Shown one piece after another: positions 34,561-46,260 of a stretch of DNA of 64,000 bases. The position numbers and the translations under genes are program-made. The DNA is from Prochilodus magdalenae. Taxonomy: Eukaryota > Chordata > Actinopteri > Characiformes > Prochilodontidae. The stretch lies in contig JAMWET010003518.1 of the NCBI GenBank assembly GCA_024036415.1, forward strand, positions 1-64,000, read 5' to 3'. The number at the start of each line of letters is the position of its first letter. Positions within the stretch are counted from its first letter, which is position 1. Below the pieces are notes generated by a model. It was not told where the DNA came from. It saw only the letters and a program-made list of their open reading frames with translations, and ran no database searches.

Positions 34561-36285
34561 AGCCAGGCAATATGCATGCTTATTATGTTCTTTATTGACT
34601 TTGACATCACATATTATGAAATATTTGCATTCCCTACTGGCCTGGCATGTTCGCATGAGCATTTTGGAGTGGATTTTCTGCTTGAGATGGAAAGATTTTC
34701 AAAAATAAAGTTTGTGTTGAATTAAAATGCAGTGAAATAAAAAGTAAATTTTCAAAATTATCTGAATACATGTTTGCTTTTTTTCTGTTAAGACCATATA
34801 GGAAAACCAAATTAGGCTTATTCTACCATTGCAGAGGGAAATGGTGTCCCACAACTTTGAAAGCATGGAAATCATCTCAAAAGGAGATTACTTCCTCATT
34901 ATAAGATGAATTTCTTATTTGTATTCTTTGTTCAATTGCTAAATCAACCAGCTTAAAAAAAAACCCATTGATGCTTCCTTTTGATTTTTGAGTTCACTGG
35001 TTTTTGGTTATGTTGTGCATGCACACTTGTTTTCAATGTGAATTTAAATTTTAAAAGTACTGTAAAATTGCTGTGAAAGTTTGAAAATTCTTTAACTTTC
35101 TTTGAATTTGACTTTTTTAATCAATGCTTCTGCAATACGTAGCATAATGCTGATATGACAATATGTAGCATTATTACAACATTATCACTGTGACTCACCT
35201 TGAGCTACAGTGAGTGAGTTGTTGTGACACACTATGTCACTGTGCCTAACATAGCATGTAATAAGACCAGACATTAACTAATTTTTATCTAAGACAGTGT
35301 CAGTGTCCTGACATAATCCAATGTCAGCCAGAATCAGTGTCACCTGACATCAAGTCACATGCAAAAGTTTGAGCACCCCTTGACTGAATTACATTCAGTC
35401 TGTTTTCTAAGTGAAAGCACGTCACAACTTCTACAGGGAACATTTTAATATGACATTCACATTGTTACATTCAAGTAGTCGTACGGGCAGTGGATACATG
35501 ATATCTAGTTAAAATGTTGTGTGTTTAAAATGCTGATCCAGGATCAGTGATTTTTATTTTTCTGTGCTGATCCCCAAGACACTCGATACACAAGCCTCTG
35601 GTCAGGATGCTTAGAGGGCCCAGGATGACACAACTGGAGCGTGACCCATGCTTACTCAGGCCTCTCAGCTCGTAAAACACACAGCAGCTAGCTTTAACAG
35701 CCCTACATTCTGGGACGACCAGAGCCCTGGTCATACAGGCCCTGTTGGGTTGGTGTAACTAATTTGATCTCTGCTTTACTCCACTGTCAAACACCACCAG
35801 CTGTGCACAGAATTATTCACCATTACTGCCTGCTCCTGATATGAACAGGTAATATATCCAATGTCGGAGATTGCCCAACAGTCTGGTTTGATCACTTTAT
35901 GATCAAATAAAATAGTAGTTTATATAAAGGGGAGGAGCTGTCAACAGGGTAATAGGATCTCTTGTATTATTGCACCCCCCACGTACCCAAGTACCTCATG
36001 CTGTCACATACTGTACAACTGTTATTCAAGAAGCTCCAAGTAAGGCTGGAATTTTCCACTGCACTATGAAAACCCTTTAATGGGAATCCGAAACTGTGTC
36101 TGGCAGAACACTCTATCATGGCAACACTTGCCATTCATTTATCTACACCTCCTAGCACACAATGTATTCAAATGCAAGGAATAGTGGAATTCTAACAGAG
36201 AATACTTAATGGGATTAGATTCCAAACAAATGGCTCAATTCCTTAAATGGCCACAGAATATTAGCCAGTCGGAACAATTTTTCTC
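34561..36285. other. Mostly unique intergenic sequence
   Basis: A short stretch at 35359-35410 (ATGCAAAAGTTTGAGCACCC) resembles the inverted repeat of a fish Tc1-type element, with no second end nearby. The minus-strand 69-codon frame at 35525-35734 has no domain. Nothing else is recognised. Confidence 0.4.
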
Positions 36286-36289
36286 TGTG

Positions 36290-36790
36290 GAGCACTCCTA
36301 TTGGCTAGGACTTCAAGAGCTGAAAAGAAGGTCTAAAGTGTTTCATTAACTGTCAAGATAATGACGATGTCAGTCAATCATGTTGTGATGTCCAGTGGGT
36401 TGGACTAATTTTGTGAGGAAAAAACCTTAGACTCTAAAAAACAGTGGCACTCCAAAAACAGAGGCTGCAGCTCTGTATCAGGCTTCTCTACTGAAAGAGT
36501 AACTGTAAATGGCTACTTGGTAAAACATATATTTGTCACAAGCTTCAAGTAAAACATGGAATGTATAAGATGCTTTGTGTTTAATGTGTTTAATCTAAAA
36601 CTCATTTTTATGTGAATGGATGTTTGCCTAGCTCACTATTAGAATCCCATAGGAAAATTAGCTAAACTTAGCACTTTCATAGAGCGTTTTTTTTCCTTTA
36701 TGTTTAGACCAAGTTTATGGCCTGGACTAAAAACCTAGCTTTAGTTTTGCATGGTTTACCACTGCTATCTAAATCATACACGATTCACTG
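36290..36790. repeat. Dispersed repeat family, copy D
   Basis: CTAGGACTTCAAGAGCTG (36305-36322) and, about 400 bp on, ATGGCCTGGACT followed by a CATGGTTTACCACTGC word (about 36749) reproduce the order and rough spacing of copy A (17951 to 18480). Intervening sequence is diverged but shares a GTCACAAGCTTCAAG word with copy A's GGCAAGCTTCAAGGG. Confidence 0.6.
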
Positions 36791-38364
36791 AAGCTCAGTA
36801 TAGCACATGGTACCATTTAAAGAAATGTCGATATTTTTCTGTGTCTTTGGTACAGATGTGCACAGACATATGTTTCTATGTTTGAAAGCAACAAAACATC
36901 ATAAACAGATGGGAAAGCTAGATTGATTTCCTCATATTTTAATGAAACTTGACAAGAACTTGTAAGTGACATCAAACAAAAACATGTTCTCGGGGTTGGG
37001 GTACAACACTCTAAGGCCACTTGCAAAAGAAAGGCAGATTCTTTAAAACCAGGGGCGTGTGAGGTAGAGCGAAAGGATTAAATAAATAAACCTTTTTAAT
37101 AGTTAGTGCTAAAATATATCTCTACAGTTGTTCCAAAAAAACACACATACATTTTTGAACACCCTTACAGTGAGACATTTTCAACTTTTCTTTATTACTT
37201 ATTCATTTGTTTTAAAAAGCACTTATAATATGCTTTTTATTTATGAACAAACCCATAATTCATAAGTAACTAACTGCTCATTACTGCACAATAAAATAGG
37301 TACTAGTGTAAATTAAGTATTAAACATTGGTCAATGAGAAATTGTATTATTGTGACTTTTTGTTATTATTATTACAAAGAAATATAAAAACTACAAAGAC
37401 ATTTTCTATGGTCCCTGCCTGCTCCTGGTCTCAGTCCTGACTTGGCCTCAACATGGCTTTATAATAGCAATCAGGAGCTCTGTAAAATGACTAAAGTCAT
37501 TGGTTAGCACTTTTTAATAGAGTAAAGGACAGACAGCTTATTACTAGGGTTTGGATTGGTAATTTAGTAACCAGCCATTGACTAGATAAGGCTTAGCAAG
37601 GGTATAATCAATTCCATATGAGTGTGAAAAATTATGATGCAGGAAACAGAATTAAAAGAGCTCCAGAAAAGTCTACAGGCTTGTAAAGGCTTATGGGCAT
37701 TATCATTTCCCCCCGCACTGATGTATTACTCTACGTTTTTAAATAAATTGTGAACAACCAGTTTTGTTAACTGGTCATTTAAGGAGGTTAGGTTACTTGT
37801 ATGCAGTCTTGTTTGCTAAATTGAGCTCTTAACTTTTGTACTCATGTCACTAGCTAGAGTGCCACACAGTTGTTAGTATCTTTATCATAGTCTAGTAAAA
37901 CATTCACATCCACCTCACCTACATGTAGCAGAACTTCCACCCTCTAATGTCACAGTCCAGTTTAAATACGTAGCATTTTTAAAAAAAAGTAAATTTATAT
38001 AGCAACATTGATCACATGTTACATGCAGTTAAGGCATTTATCCGTTTCTTAGAGTAACTAGCAACTTTGATCTGAGTGTGTGTAGGGGTGGGGGGAGCAA
38101 TAATATGAGAGGTTAGCTGACAAAAATTCTCCATCCATGCATATTCCAAAGCTGTTGAGCAATTTGCCTTGGCAGAGTTTATGGAGTGGGGGAAGAAAAA
38201 AACACACAGTGTTAAAGACAGTGATGGTGCCATAGACATCCTGCCCTGCTGGCATGGTACTTTATGATTGGGCTCCAGGATTAAAGCAGAACAAAACATT
38301 ATTGCACAAACAGATATAAAACAATTTAATGACAGGATTGGAAAAGTCATTATGCCAAGCTGAC
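36791..38364. other. AT-rich unique intergenic sequence
   Basis: No feature recognised apart from scattered A/T runs. Confidence 0.4.
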
Positions 38365-38395
38365 GAAAGAAAGAAAAGAAAGAAAGTAAGAAGGA

Positions 38396-38430
<35 letters not shown>
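38365..38430. repeat. GAAA microsatellite
   Basis: Tetranucleotide array of GAAA units with a few AAG and TAAG interruptions in its first half. It accounts for the long Phe/Leu/Ser-rich open frame on the minus strand (38012-38476). Confidence 0.95.
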
Positions 38431-38431
<1 letters not shown>

Positions 38432-39565
38432 CTGACTTTTGGCTTTGTCAAGGAGGAGATGAGTAATACACTGCATCCCTCAGGAAACAATCAAAAATAT
38501 GAAGGACATTGCTAATATCCCTCAAGTTTAAAGAACATAAACACTGAGGGAAAATACATTGGCAACAAAAAGAAAATGCAGTGACAAAACCACAAGAAAG
38601 GCCGTCTTAAGCTAATACATGTAGGCCAAGAGACTTCAGACGAAAGAAACGCTCCACTGAAAACCACTGAAACGTCTGAGATCTGATATTTTACCCCATG
38701 TTTAGAACATCCACACAACAAGATATGAGCTATTCTGTAACCCAAATCCACCATCTTCCCCGCAATGATTATTAGATATGTTCATGTTTCTATGGACAGT
38801 TCGTTGCCCTCAGTATGCTTATCGTGACTGTGATAGCGGATTAATAGACAGTGTCTCAGCTGCAGACGCTGACTTGCCTATGACATTGACTTGAAAGTCT
38901 CATGAGCCAAAAGCCTTTGAAAATAAATGCTGACTACAGAATTTTGCTTCTTGGAATCAGGAACCTTTCCAGATACAGCTCAACCTACTTGCCAGGTCAG
39001 GTCTGGGTCTTTATATTGGCTACTGACAAATGAATTAAAATGGGATTCCTTTTAAAACAGAGACACAGTGATTTTTGCAGACGCAAGTCTGACAGCAGTG
39101 TCTAAACCTTTGGCTGCTGGCAAGACTGTCTGCTATCTTGCACTATAGCCATACCACATTCTGTGAGGGCATAGTTCATGCTTGAAGCTTTCAGCCATTT
39201 GTAAAATAAGGGTTTGTTTTAGTCAATGAGTCAAAAGTCATATTTTCATTTGAATCTAATCTAATCCATTTACTCACATATACTTAATCCTTTTGGTAAG
39301 CAGGATAGACACACTGCCAGCTAGTATGTAACAGTTAAAATGTCAACTGTCAAAAGTTGTGATCAGTGCCGTAGCGTGGTACAGCTGCAGATCTATCTAA
39401 CAACAGCAGCAACAATAGAAGGGCTTAGTCTTTGAGAGTCTTTGACCCCAATTATGGATAGCTGATGTGTTTTTAATGAAAGTTGTTTGACCTGAGTGAT
39501 GATAAATGATGGTTCTCTGATACTTGAGTTTGAACGATTGATTGGCACAGATCAATCATCTTCAC
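38431..39565. other. Unique intergenic sequence
   Basis: No feature recognised. Confidence 0.4.
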
Positions 39566-39567
39566 AG

Positions 39568-39740
39568 GGTGGCACAGTGGTGCAGTGGGTAGCGCAGAGA
39601 AGGACTAGAAGGACCAGAGTTTGATATCCGGCTGTGCTGTCCTGGGCCCTGTGTGGGTTTCCTCCAGGCCCTTTGATTTCTTCCCACCATTCAAAGACAT
39701 GCAGTCAGGTGAATCGGAAATGCTAAATGCTAGATGCTAC
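39568..39740 (+). mobile_element. tRNA-headed SINE-like repeat (family 1), plus strand
   Basis: GGGTGGCACAGTGGTGCAGTGG at the start includes the A-box TGGTGCAGTGG (39578-39588). A diverged B-box AGTTTGATATCC lies at 39618-39629, then GTGTGGGTTTCCTCCAGG and CAAAGACATGCAGTCAGG words as in the copy at 22.1 kb. The 3' half is truncated. Confidence 0.75.
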
Positions 39741-40292
39741 CCCAGCAAAAGGTTTAACCAAACTGTTTGAAACTGTCCTGTACCAAGCCATATTTTGCTG
39801 CGCTGTCCGGTAAAAGAATCTGTGTTTTCAAATTAACATGAGACAACAGAATTCCAAAAGGTGCCTAGTAGCTCAGTGGACAAGTCAAGTGTGTCTGTTT
39901 TAGGTGATGTTCTGAAAGTAGTGTATGCCAAACAAAGAGGAACTAGAGTGGTAATTTGGAAAAACAGCGATGGGTTCACTAGCTAGGCTTAGATACATGG
40001 AGCACAAATTTGGAAGATTGAGCAATGGAAAAAAACACTAATATGATTTAATGAGTCTTATTCAACACTTTTCCCTACATTTAATTGTGTTTACATACCT
40101 ACAGGAAACCAAACAAAGTCCAAATTCCACACTCTCTTGCCAACAAAATTCATGACAGTATGGGCAGCCATCTCAAGGGAGTCATAAGGCCCAAAGTACT
40201 CAAGGACACTAGTCATCAACAAAGCTCCTGAAGATGGCCCTTCCTATCTAACTCGCAAAATCAAATGAATTAACTAGACGACTGATCTGGAT
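39741..40292. other. Unique intergenic sequence
   Basis: No feature recognised. Confidence 0.4.
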
Positions 40293-40921
40293 CGGACTTC
40301 AGAAGGGGCAGACATGCCCACCTCCCCCTGCATGTCGGAGGGTCTGTGGTGAAAGTGGTCTCCAGCTACAGGTACTTGGGTGTTCACCTGAGCAACAACT
40401 TCAACTGGAGCAACAACACATCCAGTCTGGTCAGGAAGGCACACCAACAGCTCTACTTCCTCAGGCGGTTAAGGTGAGCTGGGCTTGGGAGCTCGGTCCT
40501 CACCTCCTTCTGCAGATGTATGGTGGAGAGCGTCCTATGCTCCAACATTAATGTGTGGCACGGAAGCTGCTCTGCTGCAGACAGGAAAGCTCTGCAGAGG
40601 GTGGTGAAGGCTGCACAGAGGTCTGTCAGAGTCAGCCTCCCCACCACCACGGACATCTACACCTCCAGATGCAGGAAGAGGGCAACCTGCATCATGAAGG
40701 ACCCCACTCACCCAGCACACTCACTTTTTGTCCCGCTCCTCTCAGGCAGGAGGCTGCGGAGCATTAAGTGTAAAATGAACAGACTGAGGAACGGCTTAAT
40801 TCCAGAAGCTGTAAGACTTTTAACGCCAAGATCTCCAGTACGTTTGGTGACTGCTGGTCTACACGGTAATAATGTGTCTACGGAGCTGAAACCGTTTGGA
40901 AAGACTAAATACTCTCTGTAG
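40293..40921 (+). mobile_element. CR1/L2-group LINE fragment: reverse-transcriptase C-terminal part
   Basis: A single frame from about 40331 to the stop at 40921 encodes the region after the reverse-transcriptase active site of a non-LTR retrotransposon. VVSSYRYLGVHLSN is at about 40355-40396 and RKAHQQLYFLRRLR ends just before a premature TGA at 40475-40477. CMVESVLCSNINVWHGSC follows, then an Arg/Lys-rich end with DPTHPAHSLFVPLLSGRR. In life this protein copies LINE RNA into DNA at the target site. The active-site half and the endonuclease are absent, as in most 5'-truncated LINE copies, and the TGA inactivates what is left. The group (L2 or Rex1-like) is not certain. A family 2 SINE lies 14 bp downstream on the opposite strand. 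Confidence 0.85.
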
Positions 40922-40934
40922 TGCCATCACTGGA

Positions 40935-41141
40935 ACATTTACATTGATGGCATTTAGCTGATGCTCTTATCCAGAGCAACTTACAAAGTTAACCATATTA
41001 CAGGTGGGTCAATGTAGTGTTAGGAGTTTTGCCCAAGGACTCTTATTAGTGTAGCATAGCATGGTCAGCCAGACCAGAAGCGAACCCCAGTCTTCCATAT
41101 GAGATGGTAGCTTCCTGGCCGGGTAGTGGTGCGCTACACCA
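40935..41141 (-). mobile_element. tRNA-headed SINE (family 2), minus strand, with 3' tail
   Basis: On the minus strand it reads from GGTGTAGCGCACCACTACC through a diverged B-box GGTTCGCTTCT, AGTCCTTGGGCAAAACTCCT and TGACCCACCTGTAATATGG, to the tail GTTGCTCTGGATAAGAGC and CAGCTAAATGCC. That tail is a widely recurring fish repeat motif. The head and middle match the truncated copy at 33.0 kb. Confidence 0.8.
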
Positions 41142-41715
41142 AACAAACTTTTTGGTTGCTTCTATATTTAAAAATAATGCCCCACGCACAAATTCAAGAA
41201 CAGGTTTGAATCACGTTGTACCCCATTGAGTGTATTATCAAGAATCGAAATATGTCACTCAAAGTACAGGTAGCTATTAGTTGGTCATACTATAGGAAAC
41301 ACTATCTTTGTAGCCATGAGTGTAAATACTGAGCTGCCGGGTTGTGAGAATAGTAGAGGTTTATATTTAGTTTCTGTTAGTGTTTATTGTTTCCACTCCC
41401 TGAGAATATACTGTAGTTCCCTTTCAGTACTTCTGATAGGGAAATGCAGAGGGAAGAGCAGATGGTGAAATGTGTTGTTTTGTGATATGGACAACATTTT
41501 TTCCACAAGTGGGGGAGCCCTGACTCATAAATGCTTGATCTCTACAGTATAGGTGTCCAGGGGCTCCATTATGCTGTGGGTGGCATTTCGCTAGCATGAC
41601 CTAGGTACCTTGGAGAGGAGGGTCACTGAAAACCAAAATTGGCTGGTCAGTTAAGGTGGGAATGGCACTGTCCATAAGACTCATTTGACAGCCATTAAAG
41701 CTTTATAGTGTTTTA
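41142..41715. other. Unique intergenic sequence
   Basis: No feature recognised. Confidence 0.4.
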
Positions 41716-41719
41716 ATTT

Positions 41720-41822
41720 AGTGGCACAGCCGGTAGTGCTGTCACACAACAGGAAGGAGGGCCTGAGATCGATTCCCATCTTGGGTGTCTGGTGGCCTGT
41801 CCAGGGTGTTTTCTTGGGTTAC
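41720..41822 (+). mobile_element. tRNA-headed SINE-like repeat (family 1), internally deleted
   Basis: AGTGGCACAGCCGGTAGTGC, a B-box-like AGATCGATTCC (41766-41776) and TGGCCTGTCCAGGGTGTTTT occur in family order, but most of the middle is missing. Confidence 0.65.
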
Positions 41823-43079
41823 AGGATTTCTTCTTAAGGTGGAATGGAAAAATGATTGTACAAGAAACTGACGAATTAGAAGTCAACTTCAGACTAGTCC
41901 ATTTCCTTTAATTCAGTTTTCCTTAGATTACGGAGATTAATTATTCAGTATTATTAATTGATTAGTAATTTTTACTTTTAATAGACTTGTGAAAATTATG
42001 GACACGGTAGATTTATACTGGATTAAAATCACTGTTGTCATGAGCAAACACTCAAATTCTAGCACGTCCCCAGGTAAAGCCAATCCTGCTTGAATAGGGC
42101 TCATGTTGATCTTTTCTTTTAATCAACAACCATCTATATTAAAGCTACGTACAGTATTTGTGAAAGTTCGGAATAGAGTTTAAAGTGTTAATGTATTGTT
42201 AGTAATTTGTGGTATTGCGAAAATAACATTTTATTTCAGAAACTTGGACACAAGCAAAGTTAAGGGGAAAGCCAAATATTTTGGCAAATTCTTTAACCAT
42301 AATAAGACAAAATTCGGGCACTATCTTCTTTTCCATTGACACAGGTCAGCATTTAAAACTGGTGCCAGTTCAAACAGCCCGCAGAACATCGGTAATGCCA
42401 TCCTCTGTACCTCATATGAAGCCTTGCAAGCATATTAGCATTCTGGTGAGAGGAATGGTAAGGTGAGACAGCGGTATGCCTGTGCAGTTGAAACCAGAGT
42501 TTGTAAATATTTATTCCGCTGCATACTGACGCACATGCAGCCTGTGCGCGTGTTGTTTCAGGAATATTCCCAGGGGTTCCTGTGAGCGGCAATCGAGAGA
42601 ATGCCAACACAAAGAGGCAGTGATTTCTGTGTTTGGGACCACACAACTGTAACCTTTGCAATCTAGAGTAGACCCAAGAGAACGAGTCCATTTTAGGGTT
42701 ACAACTTGGGGGGAGGTGGTACCCGAAGTAGAGGTTATAAAACTGGGCCGGAATCACATAAATGCGAGATACTTATCAGCACAACCGCACTGAGACACAA
42801 TGGGCGCATCAGCTTTCATTACGAGAATGTAACATGTGCAAGGAGAAGAAAATAGCAGACAGAGTTCAGAACCGTGGTGATAAATGATGAAATTAATATG
42901 TTAAACAAGCCAGTGACCACAACACAGACAAGAAACGAAAGGTGGAGTGATTCTCTCTGCGGCCCAAGAGCACATTCATAATCTGAATGGCTCGTGGAAT
43001 ACACAGTCAAGGTTTGGCAGATTCACCCCAGGCTGAGAGATCAAACTAACGCACCGTGATTCCCCACTGAACTAGGTCC
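41823..43079. other. Unique intergenic sequence
   Basis: About 42340-42760 is GC-richer, and minus-strand frames up to 134 codons are open there without recognised domains. It is a weak conserved-block candidate. Nothing else is recognised. Confidence 0.3.
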
Positions 43080-43660
43080 AGCGCCGCCGCCGTTTACGTG
43101 ACAATTCTGTGCTAGCCTTTTTCAGAAACGCATGAATTTTAATTCACTTCGCATGCAGACCAGCCTGTCTTCTCCAGATCCGCACTCAGTTCACTGGCGT
43201 TCCAAATTCACTAGGGCTTTCCCTGCGTCAGTATGACTTGTCTTCTTTTCCAGAAAGACAGCATCAGTGATAAAAAAACAAATTCAAATTTAACCCACGA
43301 CTTTTGCTGGATGCAATTTAGTCAGCTTGTTTTGATGTCATGTTGGAGAATTAATGAATTTTAGCCCCAGAGAGCATTTTAGAGATTTGACAAATGGATG
43401 TTTTCTCTACGGATTTCGATTTGCATCAGACCTAATAAATAAAAGCTTCAGCGCTGATAGCAAAACTCCCCTACAGCACTGGCACATTTTATTCTCCCAG
43501 GGTTTAAAATGGGCGCTCATCAAAACAAGGGCTGTGTGGTACTTGTGAAACACACTGGCTGTTTGTATATTTTATAACACATTCTTTGGAGCTATAGTCA
43601 CACAGCCCTGTCTGAATCATATGCCTGCTGCCATGACCTGCCAATAAATTTTCCAAATGA
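43080..43660. other. Candidate conserved non-coding block
   Basis: Starts with a GCC-rich word and continues repeat-free with AT-rich homeodomain cores: GAATTTTAATTC near 43134, GAATTAATGAATTTTAG at 43348-43364 and CGATTTGCATC near 43418 (octamer-like). Only short domain-free frames. Confidence 0.35.
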
Positions 43661-44796
43661 AGATGCTATTGAATGTTGATTGTTCTCGAAATTTGAACTG
43701 GAAGCCCTCATGTCTGAGAACAGTGGGTGTCGGTTCCTTTCTATGCAAAGAGAAACCCAAGGAGTATCTCATTTAAATTTTGGAGATGAATGTCTGACTG
43801 CTACTTGGGAGTTTCCCTTAATTCCACTTCTTTCTTTTAGTTTTTTTTTTTCGTTGTTGACTTCCCTCCACCCTTCTGAACTTTGTGTCTGCATGATACA
43901 TGCTTCCAGTCAAAACTGTAGACACTGCTAGACAGGCTCACAAACATGAAGTAAGGACAAACTGTGGCCCTATTGTTTTGCACTTACTTTGAGGGTAAGT
44001 TAAGCTAAGAATAACAAATTAGCATCAACATTAATTACTGTTAATTCATTAATGTTCCCCAAGTTGGTAGCCCAACCCCACACATATTCCAGACCATAAA
44101 AAGTTTGCGCACTGCAGTCGGTTGTGCAACAAAGCACAGAAGCACAATTCTGGCTATGCCACTGGCACAGACAACTGAATAACGAATACATATAGCTCTC
44201 CAATGTTAGCTGAAAGTACCATGTGTAATTGATGGAAGTAATCAGAGTACGGTGATGAAAAATCAAAATGCGGACCAGCTTGAACTTGGCATTGTCTGAG
44301 GTTGTATAGATTCCCTCGGTCAAGTAAAATCAAGGGTTTGATGGCTTACTGGTAGAAACGTCCGTCAACGCTTTTGAAAATTGAAATGTCCTTCAGGATG
44401 GGGTTTAGAATTCCCCTGATTGCATGTGCAGAGTAGTTTTTTTGTGTGTTTATTTTTTCTGAAATCAGAACCATATCCTCATGGGTGATTAGGGGTTACC
44501 ACAGCCCGGACAAAACTAGATTTTTATTGTTCCCGTATTGTGTCAACACTGGTAACCGGAAACCTCTTACCAAAAATGAAACAAATGCGTTTCCCTGACT
44601 CTTTCAGGTTTTTTCTTTTTTTTTTTATGTTTGGAAGCATTTCCTGGAATCAGGCCTCCATCCCATTATTTTCCAATGACAGTAATAACTTATGAGTTTT
44701 TTTACCTGCTATTGGTAAAGATATACATTCATATGTAAAACCCTTTACTTTCACCCTTTTATTTGGACACTGGAGCAATGTAAAAGTTTCTACATA
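43661..44796. other. Unique intergenic sequence
   Basis: No feature recognised apart from T runs near 43840 and 44610. Confidence 0.4.
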
Positions 44797-45520
44797 TACT
44801 GTGTTGCCTAAAGGTTTGTGGATCCTTTAAAATCTTCTGAATTTCTAGGTAGGTGTGACCTAAGGTTTGATCATACAAATCGTTAAAGTGAAGCCAAAAA
44901 AAACCCACTTTTTTCATTCATTTGAAAAAAGGTGAACTTTTGCTTAGTTGCATGTGAAACCCAGTAGCTTGTGAGGACCAGTGACTTCAGCCAAATGATT
45001 CCAAATGAAACTCTTGACCAGTGGATGATCAAGACTGTGATGAATTTTGGTTCATCTTTCTTTACAGGTCTTCTTCAACCAAGTTATGTTGGTTAAATGA
45101 ACTCACCAATTTGGGTCCTGACACACCATTTCTACCAGATTAAGGTCTAAACTAATGAGGCCATTCCAAAAGGTCTTCATTTGTAGACTGACTGGTATTT
45201 TTTTTCCTGATGTCTTCCAGTATTACATGAACCATCGTAGTCAAGTACCATCTAAACACACCCAAATCATTAAACTGCCACCACTGTGTTTCACACTCTG
45301 TGTAATCTCCTCCAGCCTGGTCCTGAAGTACCCCTTGCTCTACATATTTTAGGGTTTCCACTGTTCCCAGCATGGTTTTCAAAAATCTCCGCATTAAAAC
45401 CAATTTGACCGCATTTGGCTGATTACTCTGATTTGTTCTAGGGTGAAACCTGAGGTCACATATTTCCTTTCCTTCTGTATTTTCTCTCGTCAACTCCAGT
45501 CTATCCTCATGCAAAAGCGT
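44797..45520 (-). mobile_element. Decayed Tc1-family element with transposase remnant on the minus strand
   Basis: The left end TACTGTGTTGCCTAAAGG, next to a TA, resembles a Tc1-type inverted repeat. On the minus strand the complement of 45262-45294 encodes VKHSGGSLMIW, a conserved Tc1 transposase motif near the middle catalytic region. Further conserved-looking pieces (for example around 45420-45514) are interrupted by stops and frameshifts. No matching right-hand inverted repeat is seen, so the right border is approximate. The protein cannot be functional. Confidence 0.7.
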
Positions 45521-46085
45521 TTCCTCCCTTTTGGGTCAATGAAGAAGGGTTTCCTCCCTTCCCTTAGAAAATAAGGTCATTTTCTTACCGCCTTTCAGCA
45601 CAGGACAACATGCACAGGCACAAATGCAAGATCCAGCCAACAATACCAAACCATTTTGCTGAGTCAAAAATAGACCAGTCCCACAGATTACAAAGTGTAT
45701 GGCCTAAGAAGTGACAGCTAATTCATCAATCATTGCTTGTTCTTAAGTAAACACTTAGCTTCAAATCCCAGTCTATAGTGTTTAGACATGTTTGCCATCT
45801 CCGTGTGGACATTCTTAAAATAGTTACCGACACCATTGTCGCTTTGTGTGTGTACATGTTTCTGTGCACATCGAGACTGCCTTTGGCAGGTGCGCCATTA
45901 TTCTTCAAGCAGTGGAGTACTAAAGGAGAGCCCTGCCTTTGTTTTGTTTCTCTAGCTCCTCTGACAGGCAAGGCCAACCATCAGTGCGTGAGCTGTTTAA
46001 TTTTCCACCCCCTTGCAGTAATGAACCGATACTTGTCTTGCCTCTGTGGCTTTTCCAGTCATCATGATGTGGGGTGGTTGTAAAA
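45521..46085. other. Unique intergenic sequence
   Basis: An open plus-strand frame of 101 codons (45778-46083) is Cys/Leu-rich but has no recognised domain, and the minus strand is also open. Not called. Confidence 0.3.
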
Positions 46086-46260
46086 CATGCATTTTTTTCT
46101 ATGGATAGGAATTCAGACAGAAGATGTTGCCGTTGCCGCGGCGGTTCTTGACAATACTGTAATCCCCCGGAGGACTCTAATCTGTGGCTTGCCAGGTTTC
46201 GATAAGCTGGTTTCCATCTCGTACGATCAATCCCCACCCAGATTGCCATGGAACCACCTC
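46086..46260. other. GC-rich candidate conserved block
   Basis: Contains GCCGCGGCGG (46135-46144) and several CpG sites in otherwise AT-rich surroundings; repeat-free. Candidate only. Confidence 0.25.

Noticed and set aside
38012..38476. 154-codon minus-strand frame
   Set aside because: Its N-terminal third is translation of a GAAA microsatellite (Phe/Leu/Ser run) and the rest has no domain.
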